DNA of 49,946 nt, taken from the NCBI GenBank assembly GCA_937872465.1, contig CALMSR010000019.1, forward strand, positions 1-49,946, read 5' to 3'. Both the position numbers and the translations under genes were made by a program. The notes under the pieces were generated by a model. That model was not told the DNA's origin and searched no databases. It saw nothing but the letters and a program-made list of their open reading frames with translations. Shown here piece after piece: positions 24,555-41,621 of this stretch. The stretch's first letter is position 1. Every line of letters begins with the position of its first letter. This DNA comes from an uncultured Paracoccaceae bacterium. Lineage in GTDB: Bacteria > Pseudomonadota > Alphaproteobacteria > Rhodobacterales > Rhodobacteraceae.

Positions 24555-25145
24555 TCAGCGCCCGCCGGCGCGCCGGTCGCGCCGTGCCGACATCGGCTGG
24601 AAGGCCACCGCCACATGCGCCTCGCAATAGGGCTTGCCGGGCGAGGCGGGCAGGCCGCAGAACCAGAATTCCTCGGTCGCGGGATCGCCCACCGGCCATT
24701 TGCAGGTGCGCTCGGTCAGCTGCATCAACGTGAGCCTGCGCGACTTCTTCGCGACCTCGGCCAGGTTGGCCAGCGCCTCCGCGCTGATCTCCGAGCCCGA
24801 AGGCTGCGGCGGCATGGGCTGCCCCGGCACGCGCGGGCGGTTGGCCTGCGGCTGCTCGCGCACGACCCGGGGCGGTTCCGCCGCCGCGGCCTCCTCTTCC
24901 TCGTCCTCGGGGTCCGCCGCGGCGACCGGCTCGGCCACCGGCGCCGCCACCGCGGGCTCGGCCGGCGCGCCGGAGCCCTCCTCCTGGTCGCCGTTGCCGC
25001 CGCGGTTCGAGAGGCCGAGGCGATGCACCTTGCCGATCACGGCGTTGCGCGTCACCCCGCCCAGCTCCTTGGCGATCTGGCTGGCGCTCTTGCCCTCGGT
25101 CCACATCGACCGCAGGGCCTCCACGCGTTCATCGGTCCAGGACAT
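24555..25145 (-). CDS. gcrA: GcrA cell cycle regulator
   Basis: GcrA is an alphaproteobacterial regulator. It binds the housekeeping RNA polymerase and promoters with CcrM-methylated GANTC sites. The 196-aa protein starts MSWTDERVEALRSMWTEGKS, then QIAKELGGVTRNAVIGKVHRLGLS, the DNA-binding domain (about 1-48). The middle is Glu/Ala/Pro-rich linker. The end holds the CKWPVGDP and FCGLPASPGKPYCEAH segment, with Cys and His residues that may bind metal. The gene converges with the NodT gene and diverges from an ABC permease. GcrA near argD-argF is a rhodobacterial arrangement. Confidence 0.96.
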   Translation of the reverse strand: MSWTDERVEALRSMWTEGKSASQIAKELGGVTRNAVIGKVHRLGLSNRGGNGDQEEGSGAPAEPAVAAPVAEPVAAADPEDEEEEAAAAEPPRVVREQPQANRPRVPGQPMPPQPSGSEISAEALANLAEVAKKSRRLTLMQLTERTCKWPVGDPATEEFWFCGLPASPGKPYCEAHVAVAFQPMSARRDRRAGGR

Positions 25146-25220
25146 CTCGTTCGTCTCCGTCGGCCTTGTCGGGCGGGATTGCGCGCGGGGTCCGACAATC
25201 GGCCGGCACGCTCGCGGCCA

Positions 25221-25247
25221 TTGTAACCAGCCACGCTTCGGTTACAA
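25221..25247. promoter_or_regulatory. Inverted repeat between gcrA and the ABC permease
   Basis: TTGTAACC (25221-25228) and GGTTACAA (25240-25247) are perfect complements separated by 11 bases. The right arm ends nine bases before the permease ATG and takes the place of a ribosome binding site, and the left arm is 75 bases before the gcrA start. It could be an operator or an RNA hairpin covering translation start. No known regulator is assigned. Confidence 0.55.
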
Positions 25248-25256
25248 GCGCGACCC

Positions 25257-26096
25257 ATGGAAAACCGCGCGATCGACACGGCCGGGGACCCGGGCCGGGG
25301 CAGGCCGGGCAAGGGCGTCAAGCGCTTCGGCCGGGTCAACTGGCTCGGGCTCGCGACCCTGACCGGGCGCGAGATCCGCCGCTTCACCAATGTCTGGACC
25401 CAGACCCTCGCCGCGCCGGTGGCGACGGCGCTGCTCTTCATGGCGGTCTTCACCCTGGCGCTGGGCGGCCAGCGGCCCGCCGTGATGGGGCTGCCCTTCG
25501 CGCATTTCCTCGCGCCCGGGATCCTGATGATGACGGTGATCCAGAACGCCTTCGCCAATACCTCGAGCTCGATCCTCGTCTCCAAGGTCCAGGGCAGCAT
25601 CGTGGACACGCTCATGCCGCCGCTGAGCCCGTCGGAGCTGCTGACCGGCTTCGTGCTGGGCGGCGTCTTCCGCGGCCTCTTCGTCGCGGCCGGCGTGGCG
25701 GCGGTGCTCTTCCCGCTCTTCGGCATCCTGCCGGCGCATCCGCTCTGGGCGCTCGCCTTCATTCTGGTGGGCAGCGCGCTCTTGGCGCTCATGGGCATGA
25801 TCACCGCGATTCTCGCGGAGAAGTTCGACCACATGGCCGCGATCACCAATTTCGTCGTCACCCCGCTCAGCTTCCTGTCGGGCACCTTCTATTCCGCGGC
25901 CGCGGTGCCGGAGGCGTTCCGGATCCTGCTCCACGTCAACCCGATCTTCTATCTCATCGACGGCATGCGCTTCGGCGCGCTGGGGGTGAGCGATTCCCCG
26001 CCCGCCCTCGGTCTCGCCTATGCGACCCTCGCCGTGGTCGCGCTCGGGGCGCTCACCTTCCGCTGGCTGCGGACCGGCTACCGGCTCAAGAGCTGA
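25257..26096 (+). CDS. ABC-2 type transporter permease
   Basis: A 279-aa integral membrane protein with about six helices. VNWLGLATLTGREIRRFTNVWTQT is the usual N-terminus of ABC-2 permeases of the YadH/NodJ type. VSKVQGSIVDTLMPPLSP and TPLSFLSGTFYSA are family segments of the central loops. Members export lipids, polysaccharides or drugs together with an ATPase, normally encoded directly upstream. No ATPase is found here. The N-terminal 25 residues are polar and Gly/Arg-rich. No Shine-Dalgarno is evident; an inverted repeat is placed there. Substrate unknown. Confidence 0.9.
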   Translation: MENRAIDTAGDPGRGRPGKGVKRFGRVNWLGLATLTGREIRRFTNVWTQTLAAPVATALLFMAVFTLALGGQRPAVMGLPFAHFLAPGILMMTVIQNAFANTSSSILVSKVQGSIVDTLMPPLSPSELLTGFVLGGVFRGLFVAAGVAAVLFPLFGILPAHPLWALAFILVGSALLALMGMITAILAEKFDHMAAITNFVVTPLSFLSGTFYSAAAVPEAFRILLHVNPIFYLIDGMRFGALGVSDSPPALGLAYATLAVVALGALTFRWLRTGYRLKS

Positions 26097-26147
26097 TCCC
26101 CGCAGCAGGCCCCGCCCGCCCCCGACACGGGGATCGGAATCGGGGCG

Positions 26148-26176
26148 TTAACACTTTTATCGTTTAATTTCATATG
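26148..26176 (+). promoter_or_regulatory. Candidate argD promoter
   Basis: TTAACA (26148-26153) and CATATG (26171-26176) are 17 bases apart in an AT-rich patch that stands out from its surroundings. A second candidate is TTGACT at 26231-26236, closer to the gene but with a poor -10. Confidence 0.4.
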
Positions 26177-26186
26177 GCTGGCGAGT

Positions 26187-26219
26187 GTCCCCATGGGGAC
26201 GGCGCCGGATCGCGGCGCC
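26187..26219 (+). other. Two consecutive palindromes in the argD leader
   Basis: GTCCCCATGGGGAC (26187-26200) is a perfect 14-bp palindrome. It is followed without gap by GGCGCCG-GATCG-CGGCGCC (26201-26219), a 7-bp stem. If the promoter at 26148 is used, both lie in the early transcript or just at its start. Confidence 0.5.
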
Positions 26220-26326
26220 GGAAGGCGCGATTGACTCGCCTGCGGGCTTGCGGCAAGAGGTCCGCTTGGCCCCGCGCATCGCCCCCGGGGCCCCGCCCGA
26301 CATCCTGTCGCCGTGGAGGTTTACCC

Positions 26327-27505
26327 GTGATCACTCCGGTCCTGCCGACCTATGCGCGCGCGCCGCTCGCCTTCGTGGAAGGGCAGGGCGCCTGGCTGAT
26401 CGAGGAAGGCGGCGAGCGCTATCTCGATTTCGGCGCCGGCATCGCCGTCGCCGTGCTCGGCCACGCCCATCCCGCCCTGGTCGAGGCGCTGGAGACCCAG
26501 GGCCGGCGCCTCTGGCACACCTCGAACCTCTACCGGATCCCGAACCAGGAGCGGCTCGCGGAAAAGCTCGTCGCCCGGACCTTCGCCGACACCGTCTTCG
26601 TGACCAATTCAGGGGCCGAGGCGGTCGAATGCGCGATCAAGATGGCGCGCAAGCATTTCTCGGCCAAGGGCCAGCCGGAGCGGCACCGCATCGTGACCTT
26701 CGAGGGCGCCTTCCACGGCCGCACCATGGCGGCGATCTCCGCCGCCGGCGGCGAGAAGCTCGTCAAGGGCTTCGACCCGCTGCTGCCGGGCTTCGACATC
26801 CTGCCATTCGGCGACATCGAGGCGGTGCGCGCGGCGGTCGGGCCGCAGACCGCGGCGATCATGGCCGAGCCGATCCTCGGCGAGGGCGGCATCCGCCAGC
26901 TTCCCGACGCGGCCCTGCGCGACCTGCGCGCCATCGCCGACGCGGAAGGCATCCTGCTGATCCTCGACGAGATCCAGACCGGCATGGGCCGCACCGGCAG
27001 GCTCTTCGCCCACGAATGGGCGGGGATCACCCCGGACATCATGCCGATCGCCAAGGGCATCGGCGGCGGCTTCCCGCTCGGGGCCTGCCTCGCCACCGAG
27101 CACGCCGCCTCCGGCATGACCCTCGGCACCCACGGCTCGACCTACGGCGGCAACCCGCTCGCCTGCGCCATCGGCTGCGCGGTGCTCGACATCGTGGCGA
27201 CGCCCGAGTTCCTCGCCGGCGTCAGCCGCACCGCCGGGCGGTTGCGCCAGGGGCTCGAGGGGCTGGTCGCGGCGCATCCGAAGCTGTTCTCGGAGGTGCG
27301 CGGCCAGGGGCTGATGCTCGGGATCGGCTGCCTCGTGCCGAACGGCGAGGTGGTGGCGGCGGGCTATGACGCGAAGATCCTGACGGTGGTCGCCGCCGGC
27401 AACGTGGTGCGCATCCTGCCGCCCCTCAATCTCAGCGACGCGGAGGTCGACGAGGGGCTGCGCCGCCTCGACGCTGCGGCATCGGCCCTGGAGGCGCGGC
27501 AATGA
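26327..27505 (+). CDS. argD: Acetylornithine aminotransferase
   Basis: ArgD converts N-acetylglutamate semialdehyde to N-acetylornithine in arginine synthesis, and in many bacteria also serves lysine synthesis. The 392-aa length is right for the family. Visible are [35 protein letters not shown] (D214 binds the PLP ring nitrogen) and the PLP lysine K243 in [15 protein letters not shown] use the GTG at 26327 because GGAGG lies eight bases upstream and the protein then begins [16 protein letters not shown], as in relatives. The frame is open further upstream. It overlaps argF by ATGA. Confidence 0.96.
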   Translation: MITPVLPTYARAPLAFVEGQGAWLIEEGGERYLDFGAGIAVAVLGHAHPALVEALETQGRRLWHTSNLYRIPNQERLAEKLVARTFADTVFVTNSGAEAVECAIKMARKHFSAKGQPERHRIVTFEGAFHGRTMAAISAAGGEKLVKGFDPLLPGFDILPFGDIEAVRAAVGPQTAAIMAEPILGEGGIRQLPDAALRDLRAIADAEGILLILDEIQTGMGRTGRLFAHEWAGITPDIMPIAKGIGGGFPLGACLATEHAASGMTLGTHGSTYGGNPLACAIGCAVLDIVATPEFLAGVSRTAGRLRQGLEGLVAAHPKLFSEVRGQGLMLGIGCLVPNGEVVAAGYDAKILTVVAAGNVVRILPPLNLSDAEVDEGLRRLDAAASALEARQ

Positions 27506-28428
27506 AGCACTTTCTCGACATCCATGTCACCGCGTCCGCCGACCTGCGGGCGATCCTCGATCAGGCGGCGGCGATGAAGGCCGCGCGCGGCAACGCCCCG
27601 CGCGCCACCCCCGACGCGACGACGCCGCTCGCCGGCCGCATGGTCGCCCTGATCTTCGAGAAGCCCTCGACCCGGACGCGGGTCAGCTTCGACGTCGGCG
27701 TGCGGCAGCTGGGCGGCGAGACGCTGGTGCTCTCGGGCGGCGAGATGCAGCTCGGCCACGGCGAGACCATCGCCGACACCGCCCGCGTGCTGTCGCGCTT
27801 CGTCGATCTGATCATGATCCGGACCTTCGAGGAGACGACGCTGACCGAACTGGCCGAGAACGCCACGGTGCCGGTGATCAACGGCCTGACCGACGCGAGC
27901 CACCCCTGCCAGATCCTCGCGGACGTGATGACCTACGAGGAGCATCGCGGCCCGATCCGCGGCCGCAAGGTGGTCTGGTCGGGCGACGGCAACAATGTCT
28001 GCGCCTCCTTCCTGCACGCCGCCGGCCGCTTCGGCTTCGACTTCACCTTCACCGGGCCCCCGACGCTCGACCCCGCCCGCGAGGCGGTGGAATTCGCGCG
28101 GGCGAACGGCGCGACCGTCGCGATCGAACGCGATCCCGAGCGCGCCGCTGCCGGGGCCGACCTGATCGTGACCGACACCTGGGTCTCGATGCACGACGCC
28201 CAGAGTGCGCGCGAGCGCCGCCACAACCTGCTTCGCCCCTATCAGGTGAACGGGCGGCTGATGGCGGCCGCCAGGCCCGACGCGCTCTTCATGCACTGCC
28301 TGCCGGCGCACCGCGAGGAAGAGGTCACCAACGAAGTCATGGACGGCCCGCAATCGGTGGTCTTCGACGAGGCGGAGAACCGCCTGCACGTGCAGAAGGC
28401 GATCATGCGCTGGTGCCTCGGGGTCTGA
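27502..28428 (+). CDS. argF: Ornithine carbamoyltransferase
   Basis: ArgF makes citrulline from ornithine and carbamoyl phosphate. The 308-aa protein has the carbamoyl-phosphate site [14 protein letters not shown] and the motif [12 protein letters not shown]. The ornithine-site [12 protein letters not shown] contains the catalytic Cys. Lengths and motifs are standard, and no defect is seen. The start overlaps the argD stop by four bases, so the two are translationally coupled. Confidence 0.97.
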   Translation: MKHFLDIHVTASADLRAILDQAAAMKAARGNAPRATPDATTPLAGRMVALIFEKPSTRTRVSFDVGVRQLGGETLVLSGGEMQLGHGETIADTARVLSRFVDLIMIRTFEETTLTELAENATVPVINGLTDASHPCQILADVMTYEEHRGPIRGRKVVWSGDGNNVCASFLHAAGRFGFDFTFTGPPTLDPAREAVEFARANGATVAIERDPERAAAGADLIVTDTWVSMHDAQSARERRHNLLRPYQVNGRLMAAARPDALFMHCLPAHREEEVTNEVMDGPQSVVFDEAENRLHVQKAIMRWCLGV

Positions 28429-28558
28429 TCCCCGGCGGCGCCAATCGCCGGCCCTCGACGTCTGTCACGCTGCGGTGGCGAACTCCCGCCCCCGCCTCCC
28501 CTGGGTGGAAGGTCCAGCCGAGGCGTCGATCCGGAGAGCCACCGGAATGCTTTCCCGC

Positions 28559-29308
28559 TCAGCGGCGGCGCCGGACCGTTGGTATGTCGGTGATCCGCCC
28601 GGCCCGGAACATTGCGGGATGCGGCGGCGCGCCGTGGTTGCGCCGCCAGAATGCCGGGCCTCCCTTGCGCAGCCAGTAGGGCAGCGCCAGCAGCAGACCG
28701 GCCGCGAAACCGCCCGAATGCGCGAGATGCGCCACGCCGCCGCTGTCGAGTCCGAAGCTCGTGTAGCTGCCCGCGAGCTGGATGGCGAACCAGACGCCTA
28801 GCATGATCCATGCCGGCATGGCGATGGTCCGGATGATGATGATCAGGATGATCAGCACGTCCACCCGGGCCTTTGGAAAGAGCAACAGATAGGCCCCCAT
28901 CACTCCTGCGATCGCCCCGGACGCGCCGACCATCGGCGTGGTCGAACCCGGCGCCGACCAGACCTGCGCCAGCCCGGCCAGCGCGCCGCAGGCGAGATAG
29001 AAGGCGAGGAATCCCAGATGCCCGAAGGCATCCTCGAGGTTGTCGCCGAAAATCCACAGGAACAGCATGTTGCCGCCCAGATGCAGCAGCCCGGCGTGCA
29101 GGAACATCGAGGTGACGAGCGTGGCATAGCCCTCTCCGTTGGTCAGCCGGGCCGGGATCAGCGCCCATTGGTCGAAGAAGGCGACCAATCGCGCCTCGTC
29201 GGTGAAACTTCCCGCGTAGCTGAGGAAGACGAGGACATTGAGCGCGATCAGCGCATAGGTGACGAAGGGCGTGCCATCGGACGGGTTGTGATCCCGGATC
29301 GGGAACAT
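28559..29308 (-). CDS. Rhomboid family intramembrane serine protease
   Basis: A 249-aa membrane protein with about six helices. The catalytic Ser is S130 in GASGAIAGVMGAY and the His is H197 in HLAHSGGFAAG. The start MFPIRDHNPSDGTPFVTY is the usual form of the bacterial rhomboid subgroup. HAGLLHLGGNMLFLWIFGDN is the conserved loop-helix segment. It cleaves transmembrane segments of unknown substrates. GGAGGTGCCGC precedes the ATG. It is divergent from nothing close by; argF ends 130 bases away on the other strand. Confidence 0.94.
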   Translation of the reverse strand: MFPIRDHNPSDGTPFVTYALIALNVLVFLSYAGSFTDEARLVAFFDQWALIPARLTNGEGYATLVTSMFLHAGLLHLGGNMLFLWIFGDNLEDAFGHLGFLAFYLACGALAGLAQVWSAPGSTTPMVGASGAIAGVMGAYLLLFPKARVDVLIILIIIIRTIAMPAWIMLGVWFAIQLAGSYTSFGLDSGGVAHLAHSGGFAAGLLLALPYWLRKGGPAFWRRNHGAPPHPAMFRAGRITDIPTVRRRR

Positions 29309-29467
29309 GCGGCACCTCCTTCGGTCGGCTCCGCAAACCTAGGCCTTGGCGCAGCGGGTGTCACGCCGGCCGTTGGGATCCGAAGCAACCGATGCTGTGC
29401 CGGGCCGCGTTTCAGGCCGAAGGCACTGGCTCGGCGAGGGTTGCAAATTCGTTAAGACTGGAGAAAT

Positions 29468-29495
29468 AATGTAACGATTATAATGATCTAATCAA
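29468..29495 (-). promoter_or_regulatory. Candidate rhomboid promoter in AT-rich island
   Basis: On the minus strand TTGATT (29490-29495) and TACATT (29468-29473) are 16 bases apart, inside a strikingly AT-rich island (29440-29500). The start codon is about 160 bases downstream. The island is the only clearly AT-rich stretch in this part of the window. Confidence 0.3.
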
Positions 29496-29516
29496 CTGAG
29501 CGCGCGTGCCCACCGC

Positions 29517-31241
29517 CTACCCCGCGCCCGAGAACCGGGCTTCCAGCTCGATGCGCCGGGCATCGTCGATCTTGGCGAAGAGCACCTCGGGCACCTCGAA
29601 GCGATGGCCGGGGCCGAGGGTCGCGAGCGCTTCGGCGACATCGGTCGGCCAGGTGTCCTCCGGATGCCCGAGGGCCGCCAGCATCCGCGCGGCGGCCTCG
29701 GGCAGGAAGGGGCGGCTCAGGATCGCGTAGAGCCGGATCAGGTTGAAGGCGAAGCGGACGGTCGCCGCGGCGCGGTCGGGATCCGACTTGAAGGCGGCCC
29801 AGGGCGCGGCGGATTGCAGATATTCGTTGCCCAGGACCCAGATCTGTCTCAAGTCCTGGGACGCGCGCCGGAAGGCCATGCCGTCCATCATCGCCTGATA
29901 GCTGTCGAGCCCCCGCTGCAATTCCCCGATCAGCGCCAGTTCCTGCGGCCCGTGGGCCCCGCCCTCCGGAAGCGTGTCGCCGAAGCGGGCGCGGGCGAAT
30001 TTGGTGACGCGGCTGACGAAATTGCCGAGCACATCGGCGAGATCCTTGTTCACTCCGGCCTGGAAGCTCTCCCAGGTGAAGTTCGAATCCGAGCCCTCCG
30101 GCACGTTCGACATCAGCCACCAGCGCCAGTAGTCCGCCGGCAGGATCTCCAGCGCCTGGTCCATGAAGACGCCGCGCCCCTCGGAGGTCGAGAACTTGCC
30201 CCCCTCGTAATTGAGGTAGTTGAAGGACTTGATGTAATCGACGAGCTTCCAGGTCTCGGCTCCGTCGGCATTGGCGCCGAGCAGCGTCGCGGGGAAGGAG
30301 AGCGTGTGGAAGGGCACGTTGTCCTTGCCCATGAACTGGACGTAGCGCACGTCCGCCGCGCCCCCGTCCTCCCGCCACCAGCGTTCCCATCCGCCGGCGT
30401 CCGGATGCGCGTCGGCCCATTCGGCTGTGGCGCCGATGTATTCGATGGGGGCGTCGAACCAGACGTAGAAGACCTTGCCTTCCATGCCCGGCCAGGGTTC
30501 GGTGCCGCGCCGGACCGGGATGCCCCAGTCGAGGTCGCGGGTGATGCCGCGGTCCTGCAGCCCCTCGCCGTCGTCGAGCCATTTCCGGGCGATCGAGGTG
30601 GTCAGCACCGGCCAGTCGGTCTTGGAATCGATCCAGTCCCGGAGCTTGTTGCGCATCAGGCTCTGGCGCAGGTAGAGGTGCTTGGTCTCGCGGATCTCGA
30701 GGTCGGTGGAGCCGGAGATCGCCGAGCGCGGGTTGATGAGATCGGTGGGGTCGAGCTGCTTGGTGCAGTTCTCGCACTGGTCGCCGCGGGCGCGCTCGTA
30801 GCCGCAGTTGGGGCAGGTGCCGGTGATGTAGCGGTCGGGCAGGAAGCGGCCGTCGGCGCGGGAATAGACCTGCTTTTCGGCGACCTCGGCGATCAGGCCG
30901 GCGTCGGCGAGCCGGCCGGCGAAATGCTGGGTCAGCCGATGGTTCTGCGGGCTCGAGGAACGGCCGAAATGGTCGAAGCTGAGGCCGAATCCGTCGGCGA
31001 TCTCCTTCTGCACCGTCCAGAGCCGGGCGCAGTATTCGGCGACCGGTTCGCCGGTAGCGGCGGCGGCGAGTTCGGCCGGGGTGCCGTGCTCGTCGGTGGC
31101 GCAGATGAAGAGGACCTCATGGCCGCGGGCGCGCATGTAGCGGGCGTAGACGTCCGCAGGCAGCTGGGAGCCGACCAGGTTCCCGAGATGCTTGATTCCG
31201 TTGATATAGGGCAGCGCGGAGGTGATCAGAATGCGGGCCAT
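29517..31241 (-). CDS. metG: Methionyl-tRNA synthetase
   Basis: MetG charges tRNA-Met. The 574-aa class I enzyme has the HIGH-type site as [15 protein letters not shown] four-Cys zinc knuckle follows in [18 protein letters not shown]. The KMSKS-type loop is divergent, [13 protein letters not shown], as in related alphaproteobacterial enzymes. The anticodon-binding helices end near LEARFSGAG, and the EMAPII-like C-terminal domain of longer MetRS is missing, which is normal for this type. I start at the ATG at 31241, where [15 protein letters not shown] begins after GGGGAGG. The frame is open 39 codons further up but that part is leader sequence with repeats. Confidence 0.95.
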   Translation of the reverse strand: MARILITSALPYINGIKHLGNLVGSQLPADVYARYMRARGHEVLFICATDEHGTPAELAAAATGEPVAEYCARLWTVQKEIADGFGLSFDHFGRSSSPQNHRLTQHFAGRLADAGLIAEVAEKQVYSRADGRFLPDRYITGTCPNCGYERARGDQCENCTKQLDPTDLINPRSAISGSTDLEIRETKHLYLRQSLMRNKLRDWIDSKTDWPVLTTSIARKWLDDGEGLQDRGITRDLDWGIPVRRGTEPWPGMEGKVFYVWFDAPIEYIGATAEWADAHPDAGGWERWWREDGGAADVRYVQFMGKDNVPFHTLSFPATLLGANADGAETWKLVDYIKSFNYLNYEGGKFSTSEGRGVFMDQALEILPADYWRWWLMSNVPEGSDSNFTWESFQAGVNKDLADVLGNFVSRVTKFARARFGDTLPEGGAHGPQELALIGELQRGLDSYQAMMDGMAFRRASQDLRQIWVLGNEYLQSAAPWAAFKSDPDRAAATVRFAFNLIRLYAILSRPFLPEAAARMLAALGHPEDTWPTDVAEALATLGPGHRFEVPEVLFAKIDDARRIELEARFSGAG

Positions 31242-31310
31242 GGGCCTCCCCGGACTACTAACCGTTCCCGAATAGGCGATCCGGCAGGTGCTGGCCAGAG
31301 GCCTGAAAGG

Positions 31311-31365
31311 GCATGCACGCGCCATGCACAACCCATGGACAATCCATCCACGCGGCATGCACGCG
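31311..31365 (-). repeat. Five tandem degenerate 11-bp repeats upstream of metG
   Basis: Read on the plus strand the units are GCATGCACGCG (31311), CCATGCACAAC (31322), CCATGGACAAT (31333), CCATCCACGCG (31344) and GCATGCACGCG (31355). The first and last are identical, and CAT with AC four bases on is kept in all. A sixth unit (31366) is barely related. The array is 70-124 bases before the metG start. The period of 11 puts every unit on about the same face of the helix. Confidence 0.7.
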
Positions 31366-31403
31366 GCACAGGCACGATTTCAGCTTGGACGGCTTCCCCG
31401 GTG

Positions 31404-31430
31404 CGTCGGCAGCCGCGAAGCCTGCCGACG
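31404..31430 (-). terminator. Hairpin between the MscS gene and metG
   Basis: CGTCGGCAG and CTGCCGACG pair perfectly over 9 bp across a 9-base loop. It is about 60 bases after the MscS stop on the minus strand. There is no T-tract. It probably separates the channel gene from metG. Confidence 0.5.
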
Positions 31431-31489
31431 GGCGGAAGGACCTAGTCACGGAGCGGCGCGACAGTCCGCGTAGCGCTGGCAGATGAAAG

Positions 31490-32851
31490 TCAGTCCGCGG
31501 CCCCGTCCGGGCGCAGAAGGTCCGTGTCCGGTGCCGCGCGGCGGTCGGCCTCGACCTTGCGCTCGATGGTGGCGTCGCGCGCGGCGACGGCGGTGTCGAT
31601 GCGCGAAGCCGGCGGCGCCGGGGTGGCCGGGGTAGGGGCAGGGGTCTGTCCACCGCGGTCGATGCGCAGCCGGTAGACCGGCTCGGGCAGCGCGAAACCG
31701 GCGGATTCGAGGGCGAGCTTGGCGGCGTGGATCGCCTCGCCGCGCGCGGTCTCGAAGTCAGTGCGCCGCTGGTCGATCCAGCCGGTGAAGCGCAGCACGA
31801 CGTTGGAATCGCCGACATTCTCGATCCAGGCCTTGGGCCGGGGTTCGTCCAGCACGAAGGGCAGGCGAACGAGGGCGGCACTGCCGGTGTCGCGGGCGGC
31901 GGTGAGGTCGCGGTCGGGATCGACACCGAGGTCGAACACGAAGCGGCGCTGCGGCTCGCGGGTATAGTTGACGATCCTGCCCTTGAAGACCATGGCGTTG
32001 GGCAGCCGGACGTGGTTGCCATCGGGCGAGAGCAGGACCGTCGCCCGCGAGGTGAGCCGGATAACATGGCCGATCGTGCCCTCGATCTCGACCAGGTCGT
32101 TCGGTGCGAAGGGCTGGCGCACGCTCAGCATGACGCTGGCGACGAAATTCTCGATGGTGTCGCGCACCCCGAACCCGACCGCGAGGCCGACGATTCCGGC
32201 GGCGCCGAGAATGGTGCCGAGCATCGCGGTGGCGCCGAGCAGGTCGAGGGCGACGACGAAGCCCGCGAAGACGAAGACCACCATCACCACCTGGCGATAG
32301 ATGTCGGCGATGAAGGGATTTGGCGCGATCCGGTCGTAGAGCCGCCAGCCGCGGGTGAGCGCGAAGCCGATCCCGGCAATCGCGGCGAAGGCGACGAGGC
32401 CGACGAGGGCGAGCGGCAGGGCGGCGACGATCTCGCGCAGGCGCAGGCGAAGCCGCGAGAAGGCGGGGGTGAGGCGCTCGCCCACGTCGCTGGTCGCCGC
32501 CACGTCGCTCTGGACGGTGACGACCCCCTGGAGCCGTTCCGCCAGATCGGCGAGGCGCGTCGCGTCGGCGGCCTCGGCGACGCTGCCCGTCAGGGAGACG
32601 ACACCGGAGCGGACCTCCGCACGGATGTCCGCGAAGGCAGGGACGGCGGCGATGATGCCGTCGAGGCGCGCCTGGATCGCGGAATCGGGCACCGCATCCT
32701 CGCCGACGGCGATGGGGGCCGGCGCCGTGCCGGTGCCCGGTGGCGCCTCCTGGGCCGCGGTTGCCGGCACGTGTCCCAGCGCGAGGAGACCGGCGGCGAG
32801 GCCGGCGAACAGGCAGGTCCGGCAGTTGGCGCGGGCAAGCGGCTCAGGCAT
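31490..32851 (-). CDS. BON-domain mechanosensitive channel (MscS family)
   Basis: A 453-aa protein. A signal peptide is followed by a BON domain (about 52-120, with DIRAEVRSGVVSLTGSV), which in other proteins binds phospholipid. Then come about four helices and the MscS core. The pore helix is seen in GIVGLAVGFGVRDTIENFVAS, followed by SVRQPFAPNDLVEIEG and RATVLLSPDGNHVRLPNA of the beta domain. Such channels open under membrane tension and release osmolytes. The C-terminal 45 residues are low-complexity. I start at the ATG at 32851 with GGAG upstream; the frame runs on into rpoC antisense but that is not coding. Confidence 0.92.
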   Translation of the reverse strand: MPEPLARANCRTCLFAGLAAGLLALGHVPATAAQEAPPGTGTAPAPIAVGEDAVPDSAIQARLDGIIAAVPAFADIRAEVRSGVVSLTGSVAEAADATRLADLAERLQGVVTVQSDVAATSDVGERLTPAFSRLRLRLREIVAALPLALVGLVAFAAIAGIGFALTRGWRLYDRIAPNPFIADIYRQVVMVVFVFAGFVVALDLLGATAMLGTILGAAGIVGLAVGFGVRDTIENFVASVMLSVRQPFAPNDLVEIEGTIGHVIRLTSRATVLLSPDGNHVRLPNAMVFKGRIVNYTREPQRRFVFDLGVDPDRDLTAARDTGSAALVRLPFVLDEPRPKAWIENVGDSNVVLRFTGWIDQRRTDFETARGEAIHAAKLALESAGFALPEPVYRLRIDRGGQTPAPTPATPAPPASRIDTAVAARDATIERKVEADRRAAPDTDLLRPDGAAD

Positions 32852-32924
32852 GGGGATGGTCTCCGGGAGCCCGCAATCAGAGACGGAGCCGGGGTCGCCG
32901 TCAACCGGCGTGGTGCGAAAACGA

Positions 32925-32950
32925 ACGGGGCGCCGGTCAGGGCGCCCCGT
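32925..32950 (-). terminator. rho-independent terminator of rpoC
   Basis: ACGGGGCGCC and GGCGCCCCGT form a perfect 10-bp stem with a six-base loop. Read on the minus strand it is followed by TCGTTTTCG. It lies 28 bases after the rpoC stop and ends the rpoBC message. Confidence 0.85.
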
Positions 32951-32978
32951 CTGAGTTTCGTTCAGGCCAGCGGATAAG

Positions 32979-37208
<4,230 letters not shown>

Positions 37209-37258
37209 GTCTCTATCCTCAATCTCGTTTCAGGGGAGGGGGCAGGGATGGCCCGCCC

Positions 37259-41392
<4,134 letters not shown>

Positions 41393-41474
41393 GCTCGTAC
41401 CTCTTCGCTTGCACGCACGCCGCCCGGCGGGGAACGGGTGGCGGGGCCTTGCCGGACGTGTCTGATCCAATGCC

Positions 41475-41497
41475 TGTGCGATTTCCCAGATCGCACA
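41475..41497 (-). other. Hairpin in the rplL-rpoB junction (rpoB side)
   Basis: TGTGCGAT and ATCGCACA pair over 8 bp with a seven-base loop. Outer GATCC/GGATC arms (41464-41468, 41501-41505) can extend it. It lies about 85 bases before the rpoB start. Similar junctions in other bacteria hold an attenuator and an RNase III site. Confidence 0.5.
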
Positions 41498-41595
41498 CCC
41501 GGATCGGACGCGTCTTTCGCGAGGCCCGCGCGCGGGCATCCCGAGAGACGCATCGAACCGGACCCGCGTCGCCGCGGATCCGGTCGGGGTCGTTA

Positions 41596-41614
41596 GCGCA
41601 ACCGGCGGTTGCGC
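41596..41614 (-). other. Hairpin directly after rplL
   Basis: GCGCAACC-GGC-GGTTGCGC is a perfect 8-bp stem with a three-base loop, starting eight bases after the rplL stop. There is no long T-tract, so partial read-through into rpoB is expected. Confidence 0.55.
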
Positions 41615-41621
41615 ACAATCG

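Noticed and set aside
31242..31358. 39-residue N-terminal extension of MetG, which would place the 11-bp repeats in coding sequence
   Set aside because: MetG homologues start at the [12 protein letters not shown] position with a GGGGAGG just upstream. The extension is Cys/Arg-rich and the repeats have period 11, not a multiple of three.
31311..31376. CRISPR-like array
   Set aside because: The units are only 11 bp, degenerate and without spacers. No cas genes are present in the window.
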